The notes: generated by a model from the sequence alone, not told the origin. A stretch of 64,000 nt of DNA from Diphasiastrum complanatum (GCA_029204225.1 CM055102.1:6066982-6130981), one strand, 5' to 3'. Counted from the stretch's first letter, positions 32,407 to 46,400 are shown. Numbers and translations: made by a program.

Positions 32407-35400
32407 CTGCAGTGAAGATATCCAAGGTTCAGCTTTCTTAGACTTAGCACAAAATAATAACAAGATTTCAACAAGGGAGTCAAGGACAATGATTTATAAC
32501 ACCGATAGAGCATCTTAAACGGATATGCACTTCGAACAATATATCTAAATCACTGAGAGATTTGATAAATTGACTGCACAAACTATACTTTGATCCGTAC
32601 AAGCATTCAAGGTATGCCTCAATTTTCCATACACAAGCACCACAAAACATAAATGTCTACAGAAACACATGGTCTTTATGAATACTACCATTGATGTAGG
32701 TTATGCTTTGTTGCCCTTACCTTCTTTTATGCCTACTGAGGAAATTTCTATATTCTATAAAATCCAAAAATAATACAATCTGAACTGTAATATCCCCGAA
32801 TAGTTTGGAAAAACTTTGCAAACTTAGACATAAAACATTCTTGTAGTAGATGACATCCAGCAGGATAATCAAGTCTTTAAGTGACTCATGAGGGTATAGA
32901 GACTAATGATAGCCACTTCAAAGACAAATACCTGCAAAACAAGATGTTACATGTGTTGTCAAGCTGATATGTGAGGGCTGAGTAGTAGCTTGGTTAATCC
33001 TTGCATGACAAACACGATAAAAGAAACTTGATAGCAGTTTGGTCTTAGCAGAGTGCAGGCAGTTTAAAATGCTCTGAGGATGATAGGCAAACCAATGTTT
33101 GCCTCCTTCACATGCATGGATGGGGCAGGACCTTTTTCTGGAGTTTACACGGTCAGAAAGTCGATGCCTTCTATATGCGGCAGCAACAACCCATATGTCT
33201 ACAAACTATGGACCAAAGAAGAGTTCGGCAAACTGTAACTCCAATAAGACCAGTTAATGAAAACTACATGTGACATAAAGTTCTAAAATTTTCTAACCAA
33301 ATACCCCCAGATGACAAGAAGATAGTGTTCATAATGTTGCTGACAGAAGTAAATGCTTGGTCCATGCAGTCAGTGAGAGCAGATGCCCCAAAAATGCTAA
33401 CAAGGACTCTGACTGCCCAAGTTCTGCAAGCCATACTCCTCTTTATATAAACATAACAGAGGACGATCACAAATCACCTATGTTATGGCTACCCTGGCGT
33501 AACGAACGAGACATACAATCCTCACCTTGTGGCGTCTACACACAAACTCAGATCATCAACTCCATGCACATCATTTGAAATACTATGGGGAAATTAGCTT
33601 TGCAAAGAAACAATTTAACTCTGTAAATAGGACCTAGTCAGTTTGTGCTTAAAACCTTAATTCTCATTCCACTAACTGGGGGGTCTGATTTCTGAGAAAT
33701 CATGACTTTCCACCCAAAATCTTGAACGAAGCAGATGGTGAGATCCCAAGTTTCTATATGGAGTTGTTCGGCATACAAGAGTGAGTGGCTAGAATTTATG
33801 ACCATCCTTAACAAAAAAACCACTGATCAAATTATTGTATTCCGTACATTTGTTTTCTACATAAATATTTGCCTTCCTACCACTTGGATTGATTAAAGTC
33901 AATTGATTATGGGGAGTATTCAGCTTGCCACTTGTATATATGTACTCTCATTTTTTATGGAGATAATAAACTTCATAATCATACCCTACTGGCACCATGA
34001 CTTACAAGAGTTGGCAGCTGAGAGCCACTTCAATCGTTCACATGTTATTACAATCTTGTGACTAGTTCAATCTTTATAGATTATCCATCTTGCTTAACGG
34101 GAGCTTGAACCTGGGAGCAAAGATACTTTGCAATGTATATTAAATGACTGAATAGAACCGTGAACCTTATGAATTGTAATTAATGACATCTGATCCTTAC
34201 GTGTAAACTTTAACGGGACGCAGGATAAGAGACTCAGACCCCTCCTACATCACATCATTCATATTAAACTTTGGATCATTTCATTCTGATGCAATACAAG
34301 CGTTGTGTGTTCTCGATTCTCTCCTCTCACCTACTTGCTCATGTTCACCCTCTGTACTGTTAGAAGTAATAAATGATAATGTTAGTTTCCCATAGGTTAC
34401 TTTGACCCAAAAGGTCGAGACTTGTGTAACCATGGGTTAGGTTTATTATTTAGACCATGTTAAGTCAGTTTTGGTTGAGTTGGACCCAATTTTGGTCCAG
34501 TAGTAATTCGTGGGTCCAAGTAAAGTCTAATTATGTTAAGGGACCCTATCTTGACTTTTGGAGGTGCCCTATAATTAGTAGTGGGTCTTGGAAGGTTTTA
34601 GAACTAGAGTTTAGAAGAGTCTAGGCCCTTGGAAGGCCTATTTATATGTACTCTTTGTTCATTTGTAATTCATTCCCTTTCAAGCATTGCTACTACTTTC
34701 TCTCTCCTTGAGGGCGCCTAACCCTCTCCCTCTCCTTCTTCTTCTTCCTCTTTTTCTTCTTCTTGTATATGGAGATTGAATGTTAGAAGGATCTTGGCAC
34801 TTTGATTTCCTACATGGTATCAGAGCCATGGATCTTCTATGCTTGATTTAGAGCGCCCTACCAAAAGAGATCGTCTTCACTTAGGGATCACAAAAATTCA
34901 GCACCTTTGCTGATTTTTTGGAGTGAAGATCCGTTTTTTGACTCTTTTTCATTTTGCAGGAGGGCGCCACACATCAAAGAAGATAACAGGATTTTGGGCG
35001 CCCAAAAATCAGGTTGTTGTTTGCTGATTTTTCAGGTTGCAGGAAGGCGCCATTAATTATCTTCTTCGGGGCTTCTTTTAGGTCGCCCACATCCGTGTAG
35101 GTTTATCCTACTTCCGTTGGTCCGCTGCTGCCCTATTTTTCAGATTTGCTCCTTTGCAAGGGGGCGCCCATCTACAAGCAATGTCTATTCTTCTGATTTG
35201 GCTGAAAAATCAGCACCCTTGCTGATTTTACAAAGCGAAGATCCACTTCTTTTTGCTTGTTTCCAGGTGTGGCAGAAGGCGTTAATTTTTTTGTGATGAT
35301 CCGATCACATTCCGAGGCTGAAAATTGGACAGCATATTACCATTTGTAGGGTGTTGCAACAGCCCTATCCGTGTGTGTATTGTTCACACTTTTTGGCAAG

Positions 35401-38400
35401 AAAGAAGGGTTCCGAAAAAAGCTTTGTTGGAGGCTAACCTAATTCTTTGCTTGCTGGTTTTTTGAGTTTGTAATGCAATTTCAGGTTGAAATTCTCAGCA
35501 CACGAGGCTTGTAGGAGGGCGAGTTCCACATCCATCGTGGTTTCGACACATTCCAGTGCTGATTTGTCAGATTTGATACTTGCTGGTTTTTGTGTCTTTT
35601 AGGGCACAAAAAGGTTTATCTTCTTGGCTGGTTCTTATGGCAAGAGATTTGGGAGCAATTCGTACTTGTTGGGGCGAAGATATGTTGGATGGCACCAACT
35701 ATTCTTCATGGAGTTGCAAGCTGAGATTTTGCATCGACGTGATGATCAAGATTTTATCGGTAACAAGATCTATCTTATAAATTTTGCAAGACCTCTAAAA
35801 GTGCTTGGGAAACACTTTTAAAGATGTACCGAATAAAGGATTCATCATCATGCTTTCTCCTCTCTACTTCATCCTCTTTGAAGGTAGAAGAGCAAAGTCA
35901 TGCGAAGTTTGATCATTGTCTTTCTACAAGTACAAGTTTGCATCAGAATGTTGGTATGGTAAAGCATTCTTCTTATCTTGAGCCATTTGTTGCAAATGAT
36001 GGATGCATTAGTGAAGAACTTTATGAGCAAGCTTCTCAAGATAATGTTTTGGAAAAGGCTGAAATCAAGCATTCTTTGAAGCCATTTTGTACTAATGGAG
36101 GAGGGGAAAAAATCATGTCAATTAGTACATTGGTTCAAAGTGGCGTGTTGCTGGATTTTTTGGGTGTTCAAAGTGGCAAGCTGTTGGTTTTTTTCTTGAA
36201 GATGGTGGACACCAGATTTAGCCATGGTTTATTGATCATTTTCAACCTATGTTACATCGTGAGCATCTTATTATGCATCGGGAACAGCCTGCGGAAGGTT
36301 TTTGGACAGCAAAGTCCACATTTGGAACACTTTGGACAGCAAAGTGTTGGTGATTTTGTGGCTGTTGGACAGCCTGCTACAACCTCTTGTTGGTTGTCCG
36401 AGTCTTTGCGAGATAGCAAAGCATCTTTTTACCTTGGAGGAAACACACATGCCTCACCAAAATCAGTACCTTACGCTGATTTTCATGTTTTGATGCTTAC
36501 TTCTTATGATGACGGTGTTTTCTTACCTAGTGTTGGTGAGCAGATCATTGATAGTAAGATTTGGGAGGATGTGATGGTAAAAGAGTATCATACTCTTCTT
36601 TATGTTTCTTGTGGTAAAAAGACTTATGGAATGGAATCATGTGGGAACCATTGATGGATTGCAAATCCATATTTCGGCTTGTGGCTGGTTTTTTGGTTAC
36701 CTAATTTGGATGGAGCATGCTTGTCTTCACTCCTCGACTTGATGCTACCGCACTTCGTATTCTACATCTCTTCTACATCGGGCATGATTGGGGCTGAGAT
36801 TTCGGCTACTTCAACTACTTCGACTACTTCAAGCTAAAGTTTTTTTTGGCGGCATTAAGCTTGGACAGGAAGCTACATCTTTTCTTTTTCGGCTACATGG
36901 AGTTTTGGGCAGCATGCAACACTTTGCATTTTTGTTGCAATTTTTCAAACTTCATGTCATGTTATGTTTTTTGCATTATCATTTAAGGACGGTGTTAGAA
37001 GTAATAAATGATAATGTTAGTTTCCCATAGGTTACTTTGACCCAAAAGGTCGAGACATGTGTAACCATGGGTTAGGTTTATTATTTAGACCATGTTAAGT
37101 GAGTTTTAGTTGAGTTGGACCCAATTTTGGTCCAGTAGTAATTCGTGGGTTCAAGTAAAGTCTAATTATGTTAAGGGACCCTATCTTGACTTTTGGAGGT
37201 GCCCTATAATTAGTAGTGGGTCTTGGAAGGTTTTAGAACTTAGAGTTTGGAAGAGTCTAGGCCCTTGGAAGGCCTATTTATATGTACTCTTTGTTCATTT
37301 GTAATTCATTCCCTTTCAAGCATTGCTACTACTTTCTCTCTCCTTGAGGGCGCCTAACCCTCTCCCTCTCCTTCTTCTTCTTCCTCTTTTTCTTCTTCTT
37401 GTATATGGAGATTGAATGTTAGAAGGATCTTGGCACTTTGATTTCCTACATGTACTACCACATTTAGCAACTACGACGTCCTTCCAACCACTTCAAAACT
37501 TATCAGTGATCTTGGATAGACTATAGAAGTGTTCAATAACATCTTGATCAATGTTATTTATATATCATGTTCTCTCTAGAAATGTTCTTTTGGTATCTTC
37601 TAAGCCACAGGAAATTTGGATTAGCACGGAGACATACTACGCTCCAAGAGAAAGAAACAAACGTGATGTGTACTTTCTCCCACAGTTTGAAACACATTTG
37701 GAATCTACATTTCAGGTGGATGCTACAATATTTTGCCAATGAATTGAATGCCTAATATACCTTTCTACTACACGTCCCAATGTAAGCTATAATGTTACGA
37801 GTAAATTTATGTCAATGCCAAGAAAAGAAAAGGAAGGCGGCAAGAAAAATACTTCACTATGTCAAGGGAAAAAAATAGTTCAATACCAGTTTGTTGACAT
37901 TGCTAGATATGTGGATCCAGATTGGGTTGGAAGCATAGATGACAAGAGATCTACCACTAGATGCCTTTTTCATTTTGGGTATGGCGGCTTTTCCTGGTCA
38001 AGTAAGAAACAAGAGACGATTGCCCTTTCTACTATCAAAGAGGAGTACAAGTTCAGCAACACAAGGGACCATATAGTTATGCATAGTGCAAAAGGATATT
38101 GGTATTCCACAAGTAAAGCCTAGAATAATTAAAAGTGACAACCAAAGTGGCCCGAATCTCATGTTTCATGCATGTGCTTAGCATATAGAAGTGATATGTT
38201 ACATTGCAGGATGGGGAATCAAGTAGCTAACATTTTTACTAACCACTAAGTGTGTAAAAAAAAATACAATCCTACTTGATAGTTCAATGGAGACCTATTC
38301 CAAGTGTTACTTTGATAAATACTTCCATATGCAGGTGGACGTACTAGAAGGCTGTATCCTAAGGTATAAATACCTCACAACTTCTATATAGGAGCTAATG

Positions 38401-39324
38401 AAAACAAACGAATATATGGATGAGTCAAAAGTGGACACTAAAACATCTGGAGAGTCATGGCTATCCTCTCTTGACATCAATGTATGAGGTACTTGTATTG
38501 TGCTTGTTCCAATAAATATGTAATGAACTTTTGTCTATGCATTAAACCTAGCATGCGTGATGTTACTTGTACAATCAAGTATTGTTGTTGTTAAACCATA
38601 ATCTATGTTTGTTGGTATGTAATAGCACGGCCCTAGAATTTCAGCATGGTCCCATATTGTGTGAAATCATGCTTGCCAGTTTTCTAAAAAAGTATCAAAG
38701 TTGTGAGTGTGCATGGCCATGGAAGCTGTAAGTGTGCATGGCAAAATTTGAAACTTTTTGTATATGCTTGTCGTTGTAGATACCAAAATAGCCATAAAGG
38801 GATGCAGGGGAGGGCATACCTTTGTTTATTAATTGCACCTAATAATCACCCCTCTTTGATGATGTGCGCATGTACTTAAGTCAAGTTATGCCTAGGTCGG
38901 GGTGCTAGGCACAGGTATGGACCTATTGTAGTAGGTTGGTAGGCCTACCACCAATGGACAACCATAAATAGCCCCTAGCACACTACTCAAGGTAATCTAA
39001 AAGAAAAGAAAATGCAAGTCAAAGCATAAATGTGTATATGTGTGTATATATATAATATCAGACATGAGGGTCCGGGCCGGACGCGGGCAATCTGTGTCTG
39101 CGTCCGGCGTCCGGACCCGGACACGTCCGACCCCCGGACGCGGAGTCGGACGTGCCCATTTTTTTTTAACTTTTTTTTTTTTGGACACTGGACGCGTCCA
39201 GCGTCCGGACTCGTCCAAGACCCGGTCGCGTAAATTTTTTTTCAAAAAAAAAAAAGGTGTCTGACCGCGCTCAAAACCCACGCGCAACACAGAGAGAAAA
39301 AAAGAGAGATATGGTTTAGAGAAG

Positions 39325-39391
<67 letters not shown>

Positions 39392-39451
39392 TATCGGGTT
39401 TAGGGAGGGAGAGACAGACAGAGAAACAAAGAGAGAGATAAGGTTTAGGGG

Positions 39452-39508
<57 letters not shown>

Positions 39509-39532
39509 TTCAGGGTATAGGGTATAGGGAGG

Positions 39533-39569
<37 letters not shown>

Positions 39570-42500
39570 AGAGTCACATAACCCTGTGGTGGAGTGACTG
39601 AACCCTACGGTACCCGGACGCCAGTGTGTTGTGAGGCCCTTTTGGTCGAGATGGCAGCGCGCATACCAGTTGACGTGAGCGTTTGCTCTTTATCTGTTCG
39701 CACGCAATTTAGGCTTGTTCTGTGTTTTTCATAGTTTATTTTAATCGTGGTATATTGCTTCTTTGTGTGCAGTGGGAGAAACTATTGGAAGATGTCCGCA
39801 GGCACAACGAACGACATCGGAAGCAAAAGGCAGACATTGCAAAGATGCTTCGACAGGCTCGGCAGAGACACCCGGAGCCGGAGCCCCCCGCCCCAGCTGT
39901 CGAGGTGGATTTGGATGAGCAGATTGGGATGAACTTCACACGACAACAGCTCATCATGGTCAGGGAAAGGGCGGCCATCCGTTGGGCTAACCAGGAGGCA
40001 GAGCGAGAGAAATGAGGCAGCATATATTTAGACAGTAGTTTACACCCAGCCGTATGTGGCGGGATGCATAATGTTTTTCTGATACATCTCTTAAATCAAT
40101 AAAGTATGATTTTTTGCGCAACATGCGCCTGGTTTTGTGAAACGCGATCTTTGTACACTTAACATAATGTATGTATGTGTTTAACATATGTAATATCAGT
40201 AATGAGCTAAAATCAGAGAGAGAGAGAGAGAGAGAGAGGCAAGGAGCTCAAATGTTGAGATCAAGCTAGACTGTGCAAAGACCAGCTATGAACTTGGAGA
40301 GCCTTGAGGTTTAAAATTGTGAGCAACAGTTTTGTTGCAGTTGTTTTCCTCGAGCTATGGAATCAGGCAGATATGTGAAAGGAATACAGATGACTATGCC
40401 AGATTGTAAGTGTTAGCTGACACAACTCAATTCTTAACATCTCCAAAAACAGCCAAAAGAAAGATGTCAAATATACTGTTGAGCAAGATTTTGATGATGA
40501 TAAAAAGTACAAACCTTCAGGTAGTCAGGAAGAAAGTTCGAGCTCTTCCATAAGTCTGAAGTGTGATAGAAATTAGGAAAAAAGTTCGAGCTCTTCCATA
40601 AGTCTGAAGTGTTTGCCTAGCTCCAGGAGCTCTGTATCTAGCACCTTTCTGAAATCTCTTCAGCATCCTTAAACACACTACGTTGGGTCTCAACATATTT
40701 CTCGGCTTCAAGCCATTCTGCAAAGTCTAGCTCCGCTTTTTCTTGGTACTCCAAGACCTTCACTTCCTCGACAAGAAAATCCGCTGATTGGAAACCAGTG
40801 GGTGTTGTCTCTGAAAGCTCACCAAAAACCTTTGAAGAAGGAGCTGATAATGACACCACTCCTATCATCTGAGGTGTCATTATTAAAATAAAATAAAATA
40901 ACGGGTTCGAACTGGGAGATGTTTCGGAGCCCTCGTGTTGGTACGCAAAATTTCGACAGCGTGTTGCAACGTGTTGAAGTTGTGCCATAAGTAATTAGTG
41001 AGTTGTTGAAGTTCATCCGGGGAAAAACCGATATCATCAACCAAGACATAGTAGTGTGTAGGACTGCTGAAACTGGTAACCACATCCACTCCCTTTGCAC
41101 TAGGGTTTAGGGTCACCAAATGGTCGGTGCAAGCTGAGCTTAGTTGTGTAAGTTGCGAGCAACATTTTCGCTCTTCAAAATGTCTCTTCAAGAAAGACCA
41201 CAGGGAACTACAAGACGTACACAATACTATGTCTTGTCTAATGAGATCGGTTTAGGGTTTTGGGATGAACTCCAACAACAATACTGAAAGGAAACAGGAA
41301 TTCTGTCACGGTTGCAGCCGAACAGAATGGGATGATGAGATCGCAGCATGAGAATTTTTGAGAGCCAGTCTTTGTGAGTTGAAGCCTTCTCAATATTTTT
41401 CTTTGCATTTATTTTTGCCACAAGGTGATAAACAAAGACCTTGTGCTTTTGACCAATTCTGAATGCTCGGGAAATTGCATGTCGTGCCACAACAAGAATC
41501 CTTCAAATTTACTTTCTTTAGACGACAAACCAATCTAAGGACAGACATGGATCAATACATATCCCTGTCAATGAGGCCTCTAGCTTCATTCTATTATTTG
41601 TACACGTCTTCTCAGGTAATCCAAGTGCCTTATGCTGTCCGGGCATAAGTTTCAAGAAAATTGTGAAGTCACAAATACCAGGCAAGTTTTCTAGAACTTC
41701 TCCTTTATCCTAGCTAACAAAGCCTCCTTTGTCCAAGGTCCGTTATCCAAGGTTTAGGATTAGGGTATTTTCATTTTGTACAGTTCGTTATCCAAGGTGC
41801 AGGTCAACCAGATTCACATTTTTTGCCTTCTGGGGGTAGTGATCAATACCCATTTCACCTGGATATTTGGCCAGGAAGATTTGTAAGAAAGCAATGGTCA
41901 AAAAGGTCTTTCCAGTGCCTGGGGAAATCTAGGGTGCGAAATCGGGCATCCTATCTTTGGCACAACTACGTAAACTGCATGCAGGATCAAGCTCAAGACC
42001 AGAAGATTCTTGGGTGAAGTGAATACTCAACATCTCAAGAAGGACCAGTTGTGACTCCACTTCCAGAACTACATAAGAACATGCAAACAAAAATGTTCTG
42101 CTGCTGAAGCTTTCTTGAGAATTGCAGTTTTACTTCTCCATGAAAAAGGTACATACGCAAGTGAGCTATTTTTCATTCTGATTAGTGAAAGATCTGCTCA
42201 TTACAACAACACAGACTCTGCAAATTTTATTCGGAAAGTCATTAATTTCTCCTTCAAATCCACGACAAACGTTTTTAGGGTGATTTCAGAGACAACACCC
42301 ATTGATTTCCAATCAGTGGATTTTCCTGCCGAGGAAGTGAAGGTCTTGGAGTGCCAAGAAAAAGCGGAGCTAGACTATGCATAATGGCTTGAAGCTGAGA
42401 AATATGTTGAGACCCAACGTAGTGTGTTCAAGAATGTTGTAGAGCTTTCAAAAAGGTGCTGGATACAAAGCTCCTGGAGCTAGGCAAACTTCAAGATCAA

Positions 42501-43417
42501 GCTATGCAAGCTACTCAAGCTATGCTTGACCACATAATTTTCTTGGATAAATTTTTTCAGTGATGTTTACTATCTTGCCTCTCTAAGCCTAAACCCTAAA
42601 CCTACACACTACTATGTCTTATGGGATGAGATTGGTTTCTCCCCGGATGAACTTCAACAACTTAAGAATTACTTATGCTCTAAACTCTAAACTCTAAACT
42701 CTAAACCCTAAACCCTAAACCCTAAACCTACACACTGCTATGTCATATAGGATGAGATCGATTTCTCCCCGGATGAGATCGATTGCTATGTCTAGAAAGT
42801 GTAGCACGGAGAATAGTTGGTGAAATCTATCAATTACACCGTAGATTATGAGGGTGCAAACCCAAGGTGCTTACCAAATCACACTTCAGACTTATGGAAG
42901 AGCTCGAACTTTCTTCCTGACTACCTGAAGGCTTGTACTCTTCATCATCATCAGAATCTTGCTCAACAGTATATTTGATATCCTTCTTTTGGCTGTTTTT
43001 GGAGATGTTAAGAATTGAGTTGTGTAATATAAGTGACAGAATTTTTCTCAGTACATGTGCTTGATTATGCACATGTACTAAAGCTGCTTGGTATATGACA
43101 GGGACGGTGTAAGTAAAAGTCAGTTTGAGCATGTTTTGCAAATCGAACACAGTTTGAAAGGTAGTTTTATGGGCTTCATATTGGTTAAGGGTTTGGGGTT
43201 TGGCTTCACTGCCCATTTCCTGAACTCGGACACCCAATGAAGCAACATTTCTTTCATAGTCGTGTCGAACCGCGGTTCGAACCGCCGGTTCGAATCGTTT
43301 TTTTTGGGTTCGAACCGGAAAAAAAAACTTAAATTTTTTTTCAAAGAAAAAACGGTTCGAACCCGTTATTTTATTTTATTTTTTTAAACCGTTCGAACCG
43401 TTCTGTTTTGGCATTTT

Positions 43418-43497
<80 letters not shown>

Positions 43498-46400
43498 TTC
43501 GGAATTTTTTCTAGTGTTTCATTGGAAATTGTAATATGTATGCTGTACAGTGTGATATGAATGTTTTGAGTGACGAGTAACAATGATCAATCTTTCTACT
43601 CATGTATGGAAGTTGGTAGTTACTAGCTAATGTCACAAATGATATCATATAGATCATAGCTAAAACTGTGAGCAACAGATGGATCAAGAACCCTAAATCA
43701 CAGGTGACAGGTATTCTTAGGTAACAAGACTTAGGAGTTGCACGTCAGGATTCAAATTTCAATATCGATTAATTACGAATTATAATGTACATGTTACCCA
43801 TTAACACTAAGAAAGCACTTCTTTTTGACATATTCGAAGGGTAGAAACTAAGGGAGGGGGGGGAAAACCCTAAAACTGATTCGCCGATTCGAACTTGGAG
43901 AAGTCGATTCTTTCCCGATTCAAACACGGTTCGAAAAGGCGATTCGAAAGGCACCATTAAACATTGATTCCTTTCATCTGGATATTTGGCCAGGAAGCTT
44001 TGCAAGCAATGGTCAAAAAGGTCCTTCCAGTGCATGCAGATGATAGGAGTGGTTTATTAGCTCTCTCACTCTCTCTCTCTCTGGAAAATGCCAAAACAGA
44101 ACGGTTCGAACCGTTTAAAAAAATAAAATAAAATAACGGGTTCGAACCGTTTTTTCTTTGAAAAAAAATTTAAGTATTTTTTTCCGATTCGAACCCAAAA
44201 AAACGATTCGAACTGGCGGTTCGAACCGCGGTTCGACACAACTATGAAAAGAATGTTGCTTCATTGGGTGTCCGAGTTCAGGAAATGGGCAGTGAAGCCA
44301 AACCCCAAACCCTAAACCAATATGAAGTTCATAAAACTACCTTTCAAACTGTGTTCGATTTGCAAAACATGCTCAAACTGACTTTTACTTACACCGTCCC
44401 TGTCATATACCAAGCAGCTTCAGTACATGTGCCTAATCAAGCACATGTATTGAGAAAAATTCTGTCACTTACTTACACAGCTCAATTCTTAACATCTCCA
44501 AAAACAGCCAAAAGAAGGATATCAAATATACTGTTGAGCAAGCTTCTGATGATGATGAAGAGTACAAGCCTTCAGGTAGTCAGGAAGAAAGTTCGAGCTC
44601 TTCCATAAGTCTGAAGTGTGATTTGGTAAGCACCTTGGGTTTGCACCCTCATAATCTGGGGTGTAATTGATAGATCTCACCAACTATTCTCCGTGCTACA
44701 CTTAGCAATCGATCTCATCCGGGGAGAAATCGATCTCATCCTATATGACATAGCAGTGTGTAGGTTTAGGGTTTAGGGTTTAGAGTTTAGAGTTTAGAGT
44801 TTAGAGCATAAGTAATTCGTAAGTTGTTGAAGTTCATCCGGGGAGAAACCAATCTCATCCTATAAGACATAGTAGTGTGTAGGTTTAGGGTTTAGGCTTA
44901 GAGAGGCAAGATAGTAAACATCACTGAAAAAATTTATCCAAGAAAATTATGTGGTCAAGCATAGCTTGAGTAGCTTGCATAGCTTGATCTTGAAGTTTGC
45001 CTAGCTCCAGGAGCTCTGTATCCAGCACCTTTCTGAAAGCTCTTCAGCATTCTTGAACACACTACGTTAGGTCTCAACATATTTCTCAGCTTCAAGCCAT
45101 TATGCATAGTCTAGCTCCGCTTTTTCTTGGCACTCCAAGACCTTCACTTCCTCGGCAGGAAAATCCACTAATTGGAAATCAATGGGTGTTGTCTCTGAAA
45201 TCACCCTAAAAACGTTTGTCGTGGATTTGAAGGAGCAATTAATGACTTTCCGAATAAAATTTGCAGAGTCTGTGTTGTTGTAATGAGCAGATCTTTCACT
45301 AATCAGAATGAAAAATAGCTCACTTGCGTATGTACCTTTTTCATGGAGAAGTAAAACTGCAATTCTCAAGAAAGCTTCAGCAGCAGAACATTTTTGTTTG
45401 CATGTTCTTATGTAGTTCTGGAAGTGGAGTCACAACTGGTCCTTCTTGAGATGTTGAGTATTCACTTCACCCAAGAATCTTCTGGTCTTGAGCTTGATCC
45501 TGCATGCAGTTTACGTAGTTGTGCCAAAGATAGGATGCCCGATTTCGCACCCTAGATTTCCCCAGGCACTGGAAAGACCTTTTTGACCATTGCTTTCTTA
45601 CAAATCTTCCTGGCCAAATATCCAGGTGAAATGGGTATTGATCACTACCCCCAGAAGGCAAAAAATGTGAATCTGGTTGACCTGCACCTTGGATAACGAA
45701 CTGTACAAAATGAAAATACCCTAATCCTAAACCTTGGATAACGGACCTTGGACAAAGGAGCCTTTGTTAGCTAGGATAAAGGAGAAGTTCTAGAAAACTT
45801 GCCTGGTATTTGTGACTTCACAATTTTTTTGAAACTTATGCCCGGACAGCATAAGGCACTTGGATTACCTGAGAAGACGTGTACAAATAATAGAATGAAC
45901 CTAGAGGCCTCATTGAGAGGGATATGTATTGATCCATGTCTGTCCTTAGATTGGTTTGTCGTCTAAAGAAAGTAGATTTGAAGGATTCTTGTTGTGGCAC
46001 GACATGCAATTTCCCGAGCATTCAGAATTGGTCAAAAGCACAAGGTCTTTGTTTATCACCTTGTGGCAAAAATAAATGCAAAGAAAAATATTGAGAAGGC
46101 TTCAACTCACAAAGACTGGCTCTCAAGAATTCTCATGCTGCGATCTCATCATCCCATTCTGTTCGGCTGCAACCGTGACAGAATTCCTGTTTCCTTTCAG
46201 TATTGCTGTTGGAGTTCATCCCAAAACCCTAAACCGATCTCATCAGACAAGACGTAGTATTGTGTACGTCTTGTAGTTCCTTGTGGTCTTTCTTGAAGAG
46301 ACATTTTGAAGAGCGAAAATGTTGCTCGCAACTTACACAACTAAGCTCAGCTTGCACCGACCATTTGGTGACCCTAAAGTTATGGACTCGGCTCATTACA

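Larger units (their letters stand above)
34358..37450 (+). mobile_element. Non-autonomous Copia-type LTR retrotransposon with target-site duplication
   Basis: LTRs of 457 and 458 bp with TG...CA ends (34358-34814 and 36993-37450) are flanked by the 5-bp duplication TGTAC (34353-34357 and 37451-37455). A tRNA-iMet primer site follows the 5' LTR. The LTRs differ by five substitutions and one indel, about 1.1%, so insertion was fairly recent. The 2.2-kb interior has a long leader with degenerate repeats, a short gag-like piece and a 276-codon frame of unknown nature, but no pol. It must have been mobilised in trans. It sits in COX5b intron 5, antisense to the gene. Confidence 0.93.
41106..43495. 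repeat. Left arm of a large palindrome
   Basis: It pairs with 44058-46378 around an axis near 43742. For much of the arm, start and end coordinates of matching frames sum to exactly 87484, showing no net indels. Length about 2.3 kb, identity near 98% by eye. Confidence 0.93.
44058..46378. repeat. Right arm of the large palindrome
   Basis: Inverse copy of 41106-43425. Homology breaks sharply at about 46378, inside 'gaccctaaa', where the left arm continues with the captured gene but the right continues with a 418-bp insert. Confidence 0.93.

Noticed and set aside
34358-37450. Possible endogenous pararetrovirus
   Set aside because: LTRs, a 5-bp target duplication and a Copia-type gag stub identify an ordinary LTR retrotransposon; no viral movement or capsid genes are visible.
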